A DNA stretch of 64,000 nucleotides from Angelakisella massiliensis (lineage in GTDB: Bacteria > Bacillota > Clostridia > Oscillospirales > Ruminococcaceae), in assembly GCF_900104675.1 (NCBI RefSeq), contig NZ_LT629944.1, positions 310,001 through 374,000 on the forward strand, in the 5' to 3' direction. The number at the start of each line of letters is the position of its first letter. The stretch's first letter is position 1. Position numbers and translations under genes: made by a program. The notes beneath the pieces are model-generated. The model worked only from the letters and a program-made list of their open reading frames with translations. It ran no database searches and was not told the DNA's origin. Positions 48,666-57,773 of this stretch are shown here, piece by piece.

Positions 48666-50432
48666 TTATTTTTGTTCGTTGATTTTTCGGATTGCATCGG
48701 GGTCAAATTTGTATTCATGCCTGTAATTGAGCAGCCCGTTCTTTTCCTGCTCCACATCGGTAAGCTGGGTATAGCAGAATCCGCAAACCAATGGGGAATC
48801 ATAGATGGATCGGATCAAGCGTCCGTATTCCTCTAAAAATCCCTGGGAGGAGATGGTCGTATAGCCCCAGCCCTGGGTAGGATCAGATACCGCATCCTGA
48901 TAAACGGTATCCTTCATATCTTGTGCCAGCGCGATGCCGCCGCACTCTGTCAATACCACAGGCTGTCCCTGATAAGCAACTCCTTTAGCATACACCGATC
49001 TTTCCATGATATTTTCCAGCTGCTCCACTGATTTCAAACTGTCAGCGAACACCTTATGTTGTCTTGTATCCTCCTTTTCCCCATGTTTATAGCTATGTAC
49101 CGCGCAAACATCACTTTCCGTCATTTCCCAACCGTCATTGGAAACAACGAGGCGTGTCTGGTCCAAACCTTTGACCATATAATACAGGCTCCGGGCAAAG
49201 GCCTGCTGCTGCGGGTCGTCATAAATTCTGGGTACTCCCCAGCTTTCATTGAGCATCTCCCAAGCTATAATGCAAGGGTGATTATAGTCCCGATTGATGA
49301 CATCCATCCATTCTCTGGTAAATGCCTGTGCCGATTCCTCCGTATACACCCAGAAGCTGGCCATGGCCTCCCAAACCAAAAAGCCCAGTTTATCGGCCCA
49401 GTACAGAAAACGGGGGTCTTCCACCTTTTCATGCTTGCGGCAGCCGTTGAAGCCCATTTTCTTCGCCTTGATGATGTCCTGTTTATAGGCTTCATCCGAC
49501 GGCGCTGTCATCAGGCAATTTTCCCAATATCCCTGGTCCAGCAGCAGCTTTTGGTAATAGGGCTGATTATTCAAATAGATTTTTCCCTTTTCGGCATGAA
49601 CCTTTCTCATTCCAAAATAGCATGCCACCCGATCCTGCAATTTTCCCGTATCTTTGGATAAAACCTGAAGGACCGCATCATATAAAACAGGGTTTTCCGG
49701 AGTCCAGTAATTTCCCGTAAAGTGGAAGGCGCCGCATTCCATGGCTTTCTTTTTAAACACATCTACCGTCAATGTGTTTTTAACACCATCGCATATGATG
49801 TTTCCGGCAAAAACATTTTTCCCTTCAAAGGAGATCTCAATCTCCACCGCACATGGTAGCGCACTTGTTTGAGACAGGCAAAAATCTATTTTCACCGTTC
49901 CACGATCGATATCGGGGGTAAAACGGATTTCCTCCACCCGTGTTTCCGAAACAGGTTCGATCCATACCGATTGCCAGATCCCGGTGCTCTGGGTATACCA
50001 GATAAATTTCGACTCGTCTTCCCAAAATTGCTTTCCCCGGGGAATGGATTCATCATGTAACGGGTCCTCCACCTCCACACGGATGGATTCCGTTTTCCAG
50101 TTTAAAAAACGCGCTATAGGGAAAGTAAAGGGCGTTTGGCCTCCTGTATGAGAGCCCACACAGTGATCATTGATAAACACCCGGCATCTGTAATCCACCG
50201 CCCCGAAGTGGAGGTAAATTTCTTGTCCCTTCCACTCTTGCGGAACCGTGAACTGTCTTTCATACGTTACCTTGTTTTCCTTGATTTTCTCACCGATGCC
50301 GCTCATTTGGCTCTGGCAGACAAAAGGGACTTCAATTTTTGTGGTCTTATCACCGCAGCTAAAATTCCACCCCCCATTTAAGCTCTGCCATTTTTCCCGG
50401 ACAAAGTCCGGACGCGGATATTCTTCTCTCAT
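48666..50432 (-). CDS. glycoside hydrolase family 2 enzyme
   Basis: A 588-residue GH2 enzyme without a signal peptide. The N-terminal sugar-binding domain (NGGWNFSCGDKTTKIEVPFV; YLHFGAVDYRCRVFINDHCV) and immunoglobulin-like domain precede the TIM barrel from about residue 290. The acid/base glutamate is in AWEMLNESWGVPR (about 395) and the nucleophile in VVLTECGGIAL (about 500). The short length and 'FWEDESKFIWYTQSTGIWQS' segment suit beta-glucuronidase- or beta-galactosidase-like members; the exact sugar is unknown. It is the last gene of an ABC-transporter operon and acts on imported glycosides in the cytoplasm. Confidence 0.9.
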   Translation of the reverse strand: MREEYPRPDFVREKWQSLNGGWNFSCGDKTTKIEVPFVCQSQMSGIGEKIKENKVTYERQFTVPQEWKGQEIYLHFGAVDYRCRVFINDHCVGSHTGGQTPFTFPIARFLNWKTESIRVEVEDPLHDESIPRGKQFWEDESKFIWYTQSTGIWQSVWIEPVSETRVEEIRFTPDIDRGTVKIDFCLSQTSALPCAVEIEISFEGKNVFAGNIICDGVKNTLTVDVFKKKAMECGAFHFTGNYWTPENPVLYDAVLQVLSKDTGKLQDRVACYFGMRKVHAEKGKIYLNNQPYYQKLLLDQGYWENCLMTAPSDEAYKQDIIKAKKMGFNGCRKHEKVEDPRFLYWADKLGFLVWEAMASFWVYTEESAQAFTREWMDVINRDYNHPCIIAWEMLNESWGVPRIYDDPQQQAFARSLYYMVKGLDQTRLVVSNDGWEMTESDVCAVHSYKHGEKEDTRQHKVFADSLKSVEQLENIMERSVYAKGVAYQGQPVVLTECGGIALAQDMKDTVYQDAVSDPTQGWGYTTISSQGFLEEYGRLIRSIYDSPLVCGFCYTQLTDVEQEKNGLLNYRHEYKFDPDAIRKINEQK

Positions 50433-50447
50433 ATTATTTCTCCCTCA

Positions 50448-51278
50448 TCATTTGATTCCAGACTGTGTAAAACCTTTTACAATGTATTTGTTGGCAAACA
50501 TGAATATAATCATCACAGGCACTACGGAAACAACGGTGGAAGCCATCATCATACCTGGATCCGTATAATTTTCACCCAGAACCAGCGCGGCGATTCCCAG
50601 CGTAATGGTTCTGGTTTCATTCCTGCTGATGACGAGGGATGGCCACAGGTAGCTGTTATACAGTCCCAAAAATGTGATAAACGCTTGGGTGATGACAACG
50701 GGCTTTACCGATGGCAGCACAATATGCCACAAAATCTGAAAAATATTTGCTCCTTCTACAAGGCCAGCTTCTTCCAGCTCTTTGGGAAAGCCTTTCAAAA
50801 AGTTGTAGATGAGATAGATGCACATTACTCCTGAGCCTGACGGCAAAATGAGGGGCCAAAATGTATTGAGTCCGCCAATCTCCTTGAAAATGTAGAAGAG
50901 AGGGAAAAAGGTTACAATTTCGGGAATGGACATTGCCCAGATCAATCCGATGATGATGAACTTTTTCCCCGGAACCTCCAGCCGCGCCAGGGCATAAGCT
51001 GCCAGAACGCTGGTGGTGATGCGCAAAACGGTACCTCCAACGGTCACAACACATGTATTGAACAGCCACTGCATAATGGGAGCCGTTTCTGTGTTTTTAA
51101 ACAGCTCAACATAATTTTCCAGTGTCCATTGCCGGGGGAGCAAAGAGGTGGAGGTGATTGCTTCCGCGGTGCCCTTGAAGCTGGTGAACACCATAAACAT
51201 CAGCGGCAGCAGAAACAGATACGCGATTATGCACGCGACCATCACCAATAAAATTTTCGAGATATACTTTTTATTCAT
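50448..51278 (-). CDS. sugar ABC transporter permease (MalG/CUT1 type)
   Basis: A 276-residue membrane protein with six predicted hydrophobic segments, starting with ISKILLVMVACIIAYLFLLP. The EAA loop that contacts the ATPase is EEAGLVEGANIFQILWHIVL at about residue 190. The end (IFMFANKYIVKGFTQSGIK) is typical of CUT1 MalG-type permeases. The start is ATG 51278 with GGAGAAGACGTC before it; the frame is open 63 nt upstream within the previous gene. It pairs with the permease at 51290. No ATPase gene is in the operon, so a shared MsmX-like ATPase is inferred. Confidence 0.93.
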   Translation of the reverse strand: MNKKYISKILLVMVACIIAYLFLLPLMFMVFTSFKGTAEAITSTSLLPRQWTLENYVELFKNTETAPIMQWLFNTCVVTVGGTVLRITTSVLAAYALARLEVPGKKFIIIGLIWAMSIPEIVTFFPLFYIFKEIGGLNTFWPLILPSGSGVMCIYLIYNFLKGFPKELEEAGLVEGANIFQILWHIVLPSVKPVVITQAFITFLGLYNSYLWPSLVISRNETRTITLGIAALVLGENYTDPGMMMASTVVSVVPVMIIFMFANKYIVKGFTQSGIK

Positions 51279-51289
51279 GACGTCTTCTC

Positions 51290-52180
51290 CTATTTCAGCT
51301 CTTCTTTTTCCTTGGTCAGATAGTATTGCCCCACGGAACACAATACAATGACGATGCCCATCAAAATGGTCATAGCGCTGCCAACTCCCAGGTCATTTCT
51401 GTCCATGATGGTGGATGTAATCATCATAATGAGGGGTTTTGTGCTTTCACCAGGTCCGCCTTTGGTCATCAGACGGGGCTGTCCATAAACGTTGAAGGAG
51501 GCAATAATGGTGGTCATGAGAACAAAGAAAAAGACATTTTTAATAGCCGGCAGAATAATATATCTCACCTGGTGCCAATAACGCGCTCCATCAATGGCGG
51601 AGGCTTCATATAGCTGTACATCAATTTCATTGAGGGCATTGACGAACAGCATCATGTTATAACCAATCGTCCACCATACGGTAGCCACTGTCAGCGCCAC
51701 CCAGACATAGGGCTGCTGCTCCACCCAGGGGATAGCTTTGTCAATAAGGCCCAATTTGAGGAGAAAATTATTGAGGTACCCACCGTTTCCCTTCATCAGC
51801 CATACAAACACCGCTGCTACGGCTGTAACGGATACAGAGTAGGACGCAAAGTAAATCGTTCTGAAGATGCCCTTTGCTTTTTCCGGAAGACGATCCAGCA
51901 GCAGCGCCAGACCCAGGCTGCCCAGCACCAGAAATGGTGTGGTGAAGATGGTGAAAAGAACGGTATTTTTTAGTCCCAGGTAGAAGGAATCATGGTACAT
52001 GGATGGACCAAACAATATTTTTTTGTAGTTATCCAATGCCACAAAGCCTTGATTGCCTACCACCAGACTGTATTTGCTCACGCTCATAAATACTCCATAT
52101 ACAAATGGAACCAACCAAAACAACAGGAAAAAAACGATAAATGGCAAAACAAACAATAGCCCTGTACTTTTTTTCTTCAT
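51290..52180 (-). CDS. sugar ABC transporter permease (MalF/CUT1 type)
   Basis: A 296-residue permease with six hydrophobic segments (first GLLFVLPFIVFFLLFWLVPF) and the EAA loop YEASAIDGARYWHQVRYIIL at about residue 210. FNVYGQPRLMTKGGPGESTK is the usual MalF-type periplasmic loop. It ends 11 nt before the start of its partner permease, and both lie downstream of the binding-protein gene, separated by about 490 nt of spacer. It moves oligosaccharides into the cytoplasm. Confidence 0.93.
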   Translation of the reverse strand: MKKKSTGLLFVLPFIVFFLLFWLVPFVYGVFMSVSKYSLVVGNQGFVALDNYKKILFGPSMYHDSFYLGLKNTVLFTIFTTPFLVLGSLGLALLLDRLPEKAKGIFRTIYFASYSVSVTAVAAVFVWLMKGNGGYLNNFLLKLGLIDKAIPWVEQQPYVWVALTVATVWWTIGYNMMLFVNALNEIDVQLYEASAIDGARYWHQVRYIILPAIKNVFFFVLMTTIIASFNVYGQPRLMTKGGPGESTKPLIMMITSTIMDRNDLGVGSAMTILMGIVIVLCSVGQYYLTKEKEELK

Positions 52181-52666
52181 GTTCCATCATCCTTTAACCT
52201 AAATTGAAGTTGCCTCTTCCGTTGCCTCATCAGCACATTTTTCCCAAAACCTCCCCCTGGACCGCAAAAGGCTATCCGGAAGAATTTGTCACAAACATCT
52301 TGTTTCCCCTCCGCTCTTCCCAGCCGAACGCCCTGGCTCCCGGCGGTTCAGGCATAGGCAAGCGCCCCACCTGTTTTTCAGTATGAGCTACTGTCTAACA
52401 AATGGGGCGCAATTCAAAGCGGAATCATTTCTTTTTACCCTTCAGACTTCTGTCGCTGTTTGAGAACTCAGTCAGGGCCTGTTATTCCGACTGCCAGTTG
52501 GCAGGCAATGGAGGGCTCGCTTCCAGTTTTGAAGTGAACACAAACCATGCACAGCAAGTTGAAGTTGGTCAAAAGTGAAATCAATTGCAGAAATGTGTCC
52601 CGGCAGTACGGCTGTTTCTGCCCCATCATTTACCACCGCTCTCTTCAACAGAAATCTTCCGCCTCA
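52181..52666. other. long spacer between binding-protein and permease genes
   Basis: No gene is seen. An inverted repeat GCGCCCCA ... TGGGGCGC (52361-52410) with TGTTT/AACA extensions could be a hairpin that lowers readthrough from the binding-protein gene to the permeases, which is common in such operons; that is inference. Confidence 0.4.
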
Positions 52667-54001
52667 TCACAGCTGTGACAATTCTTCCGCTATCTGGGTG
52701 GCCTTTGTGAGCTCTGCCATCAGCGCATCCCTTGAAAGGTCTTCCGTCTGGACAACCAGGGACCATACAGTGGAGTTTACATACTTGACCTGCTCACGGA
52801 TGTTGTAGATGGCGGGAAGAATCACGGCGTCGTCGAAAATGCCATAGTTGACATTGGCCACAGGGTACTTGTCCGGATTCTCCTGGACCAGCTTCATGGT
52901 CTCCAGATGGATGGGGGCTTGGCCGGAATCCGCCCAGTTGAGCATCACCTCAGGCTGATAGGCGTATTTCATAAACGCGGCGATGCCTTCGATCTTGGAT
53001 TCATCCACCTTGGCGGAAACGCCGAAGGTATGTCCGCCGGCAGGCACGCACGGAGTGTCGCCGTAGATCTGAGGCAGGGTGGAAACTCCCAGGTCATCGC
53101 CCAGAATCTCCAGGGCGGTGGTGTACTTCCAGGGACCGGACATGCAGGCGGCAGTCTTGACGGAGGAACCGTCGGTCACTTCGCTGACAAAGGTATTGTA
53201 GTGGTCCTGATCGCCCAGGCCGGCGGCGCTGATGTGGTCCTTGTAGATCAGATCGTGTACCTGCATAAAGGCGTCGCAGGCCTCTTCGGTGTCCAGTTTG
53301 ATATGCTCGCCTTCCACCCAGTTGACCCCGTTCTGGCCCAGCGCCAGCATCCAGCCCCACTGCTCGTCGCCGGTCAGCGGGATGCCGATGGGATAGACGT
53401 TGGTGTTCTGGGAATCCAGCTTGTCTCTGAGCGCCAGCAGATCGTCATAGGTCTTGGGGGGCGTCTCGGCGAGAGCTTTGTTGTAGAAGAAGGTGTCGGC
53501 GTACAGATCCAGGGGGAAAGCGAAGACGCCGTCATCATATTTGGCGTAGGTTTGTACGATGGGATGGAAGTCCTCCTCAAAGGAGAGGCCCGCCATTTCA
53601 TAAATGTCGGAAACTTCTCTCAGCAGTCCCATGGCGTGATAGGTGGAAATCCAGTCGGCATGGATGATGAGCATATCAAAATCGTCGGACTTGAATTTGG
53701 TGTAATGGTCCGCGTCCTGGAGCTGCTCAATAAAGTATTTGTCCTGGGACTGATTGAAGCCATCCACAATCTTGGTCATGAACGGGCCGTCGCCCCCGGT
53801 GAAACCGTTGATGAAGGTGATGACCGTTCTGTCCCCAGGGGTTTCCTCCTGAGCCGAGGTGCTCGCCTCAGACTGGGCGCCGCTGGAAGAGCCGGCGGCG
53901 GAGGAGCCTTCACTCTGGGCGCCGCAGCCGTAGCTGAATACTGACAACCCCAGTACCAGCGCCATTACAAAGGCCAATTTTTTGAATCTTTTTCCTTTCA
54001 C
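52667..54001 (-). CDS. extracellular sugar-binding lipoprotein (CUT1)
   Basis: A 444-residue solute-binding protein of ABC type. The signal (KKLAFVMALVLGLSVFSYGC) ends in a lipobox, followed by a Ser/Ala/Gly/Glu linker. The mature part is typical of family 1 sugar-binding proteins (TVITFINGFTGGDGPFMTKI; LREVSDIYEM; FPLDLYADTFFYNKALAETP; CMSGPWKYTTALEILGDDLG; PCVPAGGHTFGVSAK). The start is GTG 54001, with AAGGAGAAAAAATC before it. It captures the glycan that the permeases import and the GH2 enzyme cleaves. Confidence 0.92.
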   Translation of the reverse strand: MKGKRFKKLAFVMALVLGLSVFSYGCGAQSEGSSAAGSSSGAQSEASTSAQEETPGDRTVITFINGFTGGDGPFMTKIVDGFNQSQDKYFIEQLQDADHYTKFKSDDFDMLIIHADWISTYHAMGLLREVSDIYEMAGLSFEEDFHPIVQTYAKYDDGVFAFPLDLYADTFFYNKALAETPPKTYDDLLALRDKLDSQNTNVYPIGIPLTGDEQWGWMLALGQNGVNWVEGEHIKLDTEEACDAFMQVHDLIYKDHISAAGLGDQDHYNTFVSEVTDGSSVKTAACMSGPWKYTTALEILGDDLGVSTLPQIYGDTPCVPAGGHTFGVSAKVDESKIEGIAAFMKYAYQPEVMLNWADSGQAPIHLETMKLVQENPDKYPVANVNYGIFDDAVILPAIYNIREQVKYVNSTVWSLVVQTEDLSRDALMAELTKATQIAEELSQL

Positions 54002-54117
54002 GATTTTTTCTCCTTCCTCTTGCATTATCGTGTGTTTTTTATTACAATATTTTTACAGTAATAAGCCTCCAAACCGCCTCCCTTTACTACAATTTTTTTG
54101 TTATCTTTTTCATGTTT

Positions 54118-54146
54118 ATTATAGTTTGTTCTCACAATATAGTCAA
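54118..54146 (-). promoter_or_regulatory. promoter of the glycan-use operon
   Basis: Minus strand: TTGACT, 17 nt, TATAAT, about 115 nt before GTG 54001. The long AT-rich region between the divergent genes offers room for the ArsR-type regulator. Confidence 0.7.
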
Positions 54147-54203
54147 TAACCCCTTTTTAGTTTTTTATTTTTTGTATATATTATTATTTTTGCTGGTTCT
54201 CCT

Positions 54204-54232
54204 TTGTCTACAATAGATATTTATTATATATT
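54204..54232 (+). promoter_or_regulatory. promoter of the ArsR-type regulator gene
   Basis: Plus strand: TTGTCT, 17 nt, TATATT, about 75 nt before ATG 54309. Confidence 0.55.
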
Positions 54233-54308
54233 TTATGTAGTAAATAATGGATGTTTCTTTTAATAAATCTCAAAATATTAGAAGAATCATCGGAAAGGAT
54301 GTGTTTTC

Positions 54309-55277
54309 ATGGCCCGTGGCAAGACCCCCATCAAGATCATCGGTGAACGAAACATTGCTCTGAACCTCAGCAATCCCTCCCATCACCAGCAGATCGCTCT
54401 CATCGGAAAAGCCCTCTCCTCCCCCACACGTCTGAATATCCTCAATCTCTTGAAAAACAAGGCTCTTTCCATCCAGGAAATCGCAGCCATCCTGCAAATT
54501 CCCATCTCCTCCACCGCCGTCCACATCAAATGTCTTCAGGAAGCCAATTTGATTATCACAGAAACACAGCCGGGCAACCACGGATCGATGCGGGTGTGTA
54601 TCTGCAGTATGCAGAAATTTCTGCTGGAAACCTTTGATTCTGATCTGGACTGCCAGAACAACACCATCAGCATCGATATGCCCATCGGCAGCTACTTCCA
54701 GTGCGACGTCAAGCCCACCTGCGGTCTTGCCGATGAAAACGGCGTCATCGACACCTACGACAGCCCCGCCTCCTTCTATTCCAAAAATCGTGTCCGCGCC
54801 CAATTATTATGGTTCCAGAAGGGCTATATCGAGTATCGTTTTCAGAATCTCATCAACACCATGCTGACGCTTTCGGAAATTTCCTTCAGCATGGAAATCT
54901 GCTCCGAGGCTCCGGGTTATCTGAACGACTGGCCATCGGATATCACCATTTTCGTCAACGACCAGGAGCTGGGCACCTACCTCTGCCCGGGAGATTTCGG
55001 AGACCGGCGGGGCAAATACACTCCCTCCTCCTGGCCTAACGGAAGAACCCAGTACGGGCTGCTGAAAACCTTTTCCATTACCGACAGCGGCGGATATATC
55101 GACAAAGATCTGGTCAACCCCAATATTTCTATTGCTGATCTCCATCTGGAGCACGCCCCCTATATTTCTCTGAAGATTCAGATCAAGGACGACGCGAAGC
55201 ATATCGGCGGCATCAATCTTTTCGGAGAAAAATACGGTGATTATCCCCAGGGAATCGTCATGAGCTTAATCTATTAA
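54309..55277 (+). CDS. ArsR-type HTH regulator with large C-terminal sensor domain
   Basis: A 322-residue regulator. Residues 25-105 form an ArsR-like winged helix (IALIGKALSSPTRLNILNLL; LSIQEIAAILQIPISSTAVH; IKCLQEANLIITETQPG). The remaining 215 residues are beta-rich (IGSYFQCDVKPTCGLADENG; WPSDITIFVNDQELGTYLCP; GDFGDRRGKYTPSSWPNGRT; HLEHAPYISLKIQIKDDAKH). The pattern suggests a jelly-roll-like ligand domain, so it may sense a sugar. GGAAAGGATG precedes ATG 54309. It is divergent from the glycan-use operon and co-transcribed with the isomerase, so it is the likely regulator of both. Confidence 0.82.
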   Translation: MARGKTPIKIIGERNIALNLSNPSHHQQIALIGKALSSPTRLNILNLLKNKALSIQEIAAILQIPISSTAVHIKCLQEANLIITETQPGNHGSMRVCICSMQKFLLETFDSDLDCQNNTISIDMPIGSYFQCDVKPTCGLADENGVIDTYDSPASFYSKNRVRAQLLWFQKGYIEYRFQNLINTMLTLSEISFSMEICSEAPGYLNDWPSDITIFVNDQELGTYLCPGDFGDRRGKYTPSSWPNGRTQYGLLKTFSITDSGGYIDKDLVNPNISIADLHLEHAPYISLKIQIKDDAKHIGGINLFGEKYGDYPQGIVMSLIY

Positions 55278-55289
55278 AGGAGTGGTCAC

Positions 55290-56126
55290 ATGAACAAGAT
55301 CCATATCTCAACGGTCATCGGCAGCGACGTCCCCGTTGAAACACAGCTGAAACTGATCAAAAACGCCGGTTTTTCCGGGTTTTTCCTCACCTATTCCGGT
55401 ACGCCGGAGGAAAAAATCGACCAGTGGGCTGAAACCGCCCAAAAGCTGGGGCTGGAGTTTGAAACCGTCCACGGACCATTTGTCCACGCCAACCGCCTGT
55501 GGGAAGCCGGAGAACAGGGCAAGGAATACCTGGGATACTTAAAGGGGATCATCGACGCCTGCCACCGCATCGCCGTGGACAAGCTGATCATGCACGTCAC
55601 GGTGGGCAACACAGCTCCCCCGGTAAGCGACGAGGGTCTGAACCTGTTTTCTCAGTTGTGCGGCTACGCAAAAGATCAGAATGTACAGATCTGTTTTGAA
55701 AATCTGGAGCCTCTTCCCCATATCGACGCGGTGATGGCCCATATCACCGATCCCTTTCACGGTTTCTGCTGGGACTGCGGGCACAACGCCTGCTATACCC
55801 CTCATATCGATATGATGGCTAAATTCGGCTCCCGGCTCAAATGCCTGCATATCCATGACAATCTGGGCGTCACCCAGCCTGGAAATATTGATTACCGTGA
55901 TGACCGCCACTTTCTGCCCTTTGACGGGATCATCGACTGGACCTGGTTTGCCGACAAGCTCAATCAGGTGGATTACCAGGGGCCCCTCACACTGGAGGTG
56001 TCCATCAACGGAAAGCCGGATTACAAGGAAATCTCCCTGGAAGAATATCTCTCCATGGCCTATGAACGGGGATGCAGGCTGCGGGAGCTGCTTTTGAAGC
56101 GGAAAGGATTGAACCAGAATCTTTAA
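55290..56126 (+). CDS. sugar phosphate isomerase/epimerase-like TIM-barrel protein
   Basis: A 278-residue protein of the xylose-isomerase-like / AP-endonuclease-2 TIM-barrel family. Metal ligands appear in the expected order: HGPFVHANRLWE, CFENLEPLPHI, CWDCGHNACYTPHIDMMAKF, CLHIHDN and LTLEVSING. Such enzymes isomerise or epimerise sugars or inositol derivatives. It follows the ArsR-type gene by 12 nt and lies in the glycan region, so it probably handles a sugar released by the GH2 enzyme. AAAGGAGTGGTCAC precedes ATG 55290. Confidence 0.85.
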   Translation: MNKIHISTVIGSDVPVETQLKLIKNAGFSGFFLTYSGTPEEKIDQWAETAQKLGLEFETVHGPFVHANRLWEAGEQGKEYLGYLKGIIDACHRIAVDKLIMHVTVGNTAPPVSDEGLNLFSQLCGYAKDQNVQICFENLEPLPHIDAVMAHITDPFHGFCWDCGHNACYTPHIDMMAKFGSRLKCLHIHDNLGVTQPGNIDYRDDRHFLPFDGIIDWTWFADKLNQVDYQGPLTLEVSINGKPDYKEISLEEYLSMAYERGCRLRELLLKRKGLNQNL

Positions 56127-56420
56127 CGCCCCCGTAAAGGCAGCGGGGATAAATTACATCTTCTGTCAGGCGGAAATATCCCCCGCCCCGGATATGGAAG
56201 GCAAAGAAGGTCAAAGAGGTATCTGTAAACCAAAATTTCACCTTGTTCTTTTTTGTATTTTCTTGCGCCGCCTTTTGGAGCAAAGGCACCCTTTTCATAC
56301 AAACAAAATGCGCCAACCTACATGGCCAAAAGGCTGAGAAGAAAGCAACGCAAGATTTCTCTGTTTGTTGTTTGTTTTATACTACATCATCATTTATAAC
56401 AATCATAAAAATGTAAAAAA

Positions 56421-56452
56421 GGGAAAAAGAGAGCCTGGTCTCTTTGTTTCCC
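56421..56452. terminator. hairpin upstream of the aro promoter
   Basis: GGGAAA(A)AAGAGA pairs with TCTCTT(TG)TTTCCC just before the -35. It may end transcripts from the isomerase gene. Between 56127 and here no gene is seen. Confidence 0.45.
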
Positions 56453-56454
56453 AC

Positions 56455-56483
56455 TTTACAGCGGCAGTGTGTTGTGGTATGAT
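56455..56483 (+). promoter_or_regulatory. promoter of the shikimate operon
   Basis: TTTACA, 17 nt, TATGAT with TGG just before it. It precedes the leader peptide by about 45 nt. Confidence 0.8.
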
Positions 56484-56528
56484 ACACCTAATAAAAACCG
56501 GGGTTAGCCCGGCTTCTGGGAGCAGATT

Positions 56529-56636
56529 ATGAACAAGTTCGCTTTTGCAGCTGAATATTACTTTACCTTTATTTTTACCTTTGCTTACTTTAGCAAGGGT
56601 TCTTTGAGGTTGGCTGCAAAAGGCGCAAGCTGCTGA
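56529..56636 (+). CDS. Phe/Tyr-rich leader peptide for transcription attenuation
   Basis: A 35-codon frame with GGGAGCAGATT before ATG 56529. Seven Phe and three Tyr codons are clustered in codons 4-21 (start MNKFAFAAEYYFTFIFTF). It ends before two hairpins: CGGGGGAAGCCCCC (56641-56654) and a terminator with U run (56673-56707). In known pheA-type attenuators, a ribosome stalled at Phe codons lets an antiterminator form so that the operon is read. Here CGGGG at 56641 could pair with CCCCG at 56675, which would free the terminator; that pairing is inferred. The peptide itself probably has no other job. Confidence 0.8.
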   Translation: MNKFAFAAEYYFTFIFTFAYFSKGSLRLAAKGASC

Positions 56637-56672
56637 AAAACGGGGGAAGCCCCCATCACAGGCAGAGTGTAA

Positions 56673-56707
56673 AGCCCCGCAGTGAATCTCACTGCGGGGC
56701 TCTTTTT
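56673..56707 (+). terminator. attenuator terminator of the shikimate operon
   Basis: A 13-bp stem (AGCCCCGCAGTGA with TCACTGCGGGGCT), 3-nt loop, then CTTTTT. It lies between the leader peptide and the DAHP synthase gene. Confidence 0.85.
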
Positions 56708-56741
56708 ATTGCCTGGCCGGAAGGAAGAAGGAGGAAATAAC

Positions 56742-57758
56742 ATGGTACTGGTACTGAAAAAAGGATATGACCAAAAGCAACTGGACAATCTCATCGGATG
56801 GCTCAAGGGCCTGGGAGTAGACACCCACCTGAGCGAGGGGCGGTATCAGACCATTCTGGGTCTGGTGGGAGACACTTCCGCAGTGGATATTGAGCTGGTC
56901 AAAAGCATGGACATTGTGGAAACGGCCAAGCGCATCCAGGAGCCCTACAAGAACGCCAACCGGAAATTCCATCCCGACGATACCGTTATTGATATCGGCG
57001 GCATCAAGCTGGGCGGCGGCCATTTCCAGCTGATTGCCGGCCCCTGTTCAGTGGAGAGTGAGGAACAAATCATCACTGTGGCCCGCGAAGTTCAGAAGGC
57101 AGGAGCCAAGCTTCTCCGGGGCGGCGCCTTCAAACCCCGCACCTCCCCTTACGCCTTCCAGGGCCTGCGGGCTCATGGACTGGAGCTGCTGCTGGAGGCA
57201 AAAAAGGCAACCGGTATGCCCATTGTTACCGAGATCATGGAGGCTTCTCATATTCCGCTGTTTGAGGATGTGGACGTGATTCAGGTAGGTGCCCGGAATA
57301 TGCAGAACTTCGAGCTGCTCAAGGAACTGGGCCATCTGGATAAGCCGATCCTCCTCAAGCGGGGTCTGGCCAACACCCTCCAGGAACTGCTGATGAGCGC
57401 CGAGTACATCATGGCTGGGGGCAATCAGAAGGTGATCCTTTGCGAGCGGGGGATCCGCACTTTTGAGACTGCCACCCGCAACACACTGGATTTGTCCGCC
57501 GTGGCAATGCTCCATGAGATGAGCCACCTGCCGGTGGTGGTGGACCCCAGCCACGCTACTGGTATTTCCCGCCTGGTGCGCCCCATGGCCATGGCTGCCG
57601 CCGCCGCAGGAGCCGACGGCCTGATGATCGAGGTCCACAACGACCCGACCCATGCCCTCTGCGACGGGGCCCAGTCCCTGACACCGGATGCTTTCGCCCA
57701 GGTGTCGGAGGATGTGCAGAAGATCCTGCCTATTGTGGGCAAGCGGATGGACGGCTGA
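56742..57758 (+). CDS. aroF: 3-deoxy-7-phosphoheptulonate (DAHP) synthase, type I beta
   Basis: A 338-residue enzyme that joins phosphoenolpyruvate and erythrose 4-phosphate, the first step of aromatic biosynthesis. Residues 1-70 form a ferredoxin-like regulatory domain (MVLVLKKGYDQKQLDNLI), as in type I beta enzymes; the barrel follows with IAGPCSVESEEQI, KLLRGGAFKPRTSPYAFQG, VGARNMQNFELLKELG and VVVDPSHATGISRLV. AAGGAGGAAATAAC precedes ATG 56742. It is the first enzyme gene of the operon and sits behind a Phe-sensing attenuator. Confidence 0.97.
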   Translation: MVLVLKKGYDQKQLDNLIGWLKGLGVDTHLSEGRYQTILGLVGDTSAVDIELVKSMDIVETAKRIQEPYKNANRKFHPDDTVIDIGGIKLGGGHFQLIAGPCSVESEEQIITVAREVQKAGAKLLRGGAFKPRTSPYAFQGLRAHGLELLLEAKKATGMPIVTEIMEASHIPLFEDVDVIQVGARNMQNFELLKELGHLDKPILLKRGLANTLQELLMSAEYIMAGGNQKVILCERGIRTFETATRNTLDLSAVAMLHEMSHLPVVVDPSHATGISRLVRPMAMAAAAAGADGLMIEVHNDPTHALCDGAQSLTPDAFAQVSEDVQKILPIVGKRMDG

Positions 57759-57773
57759 GAGAGGAGAAGCACC

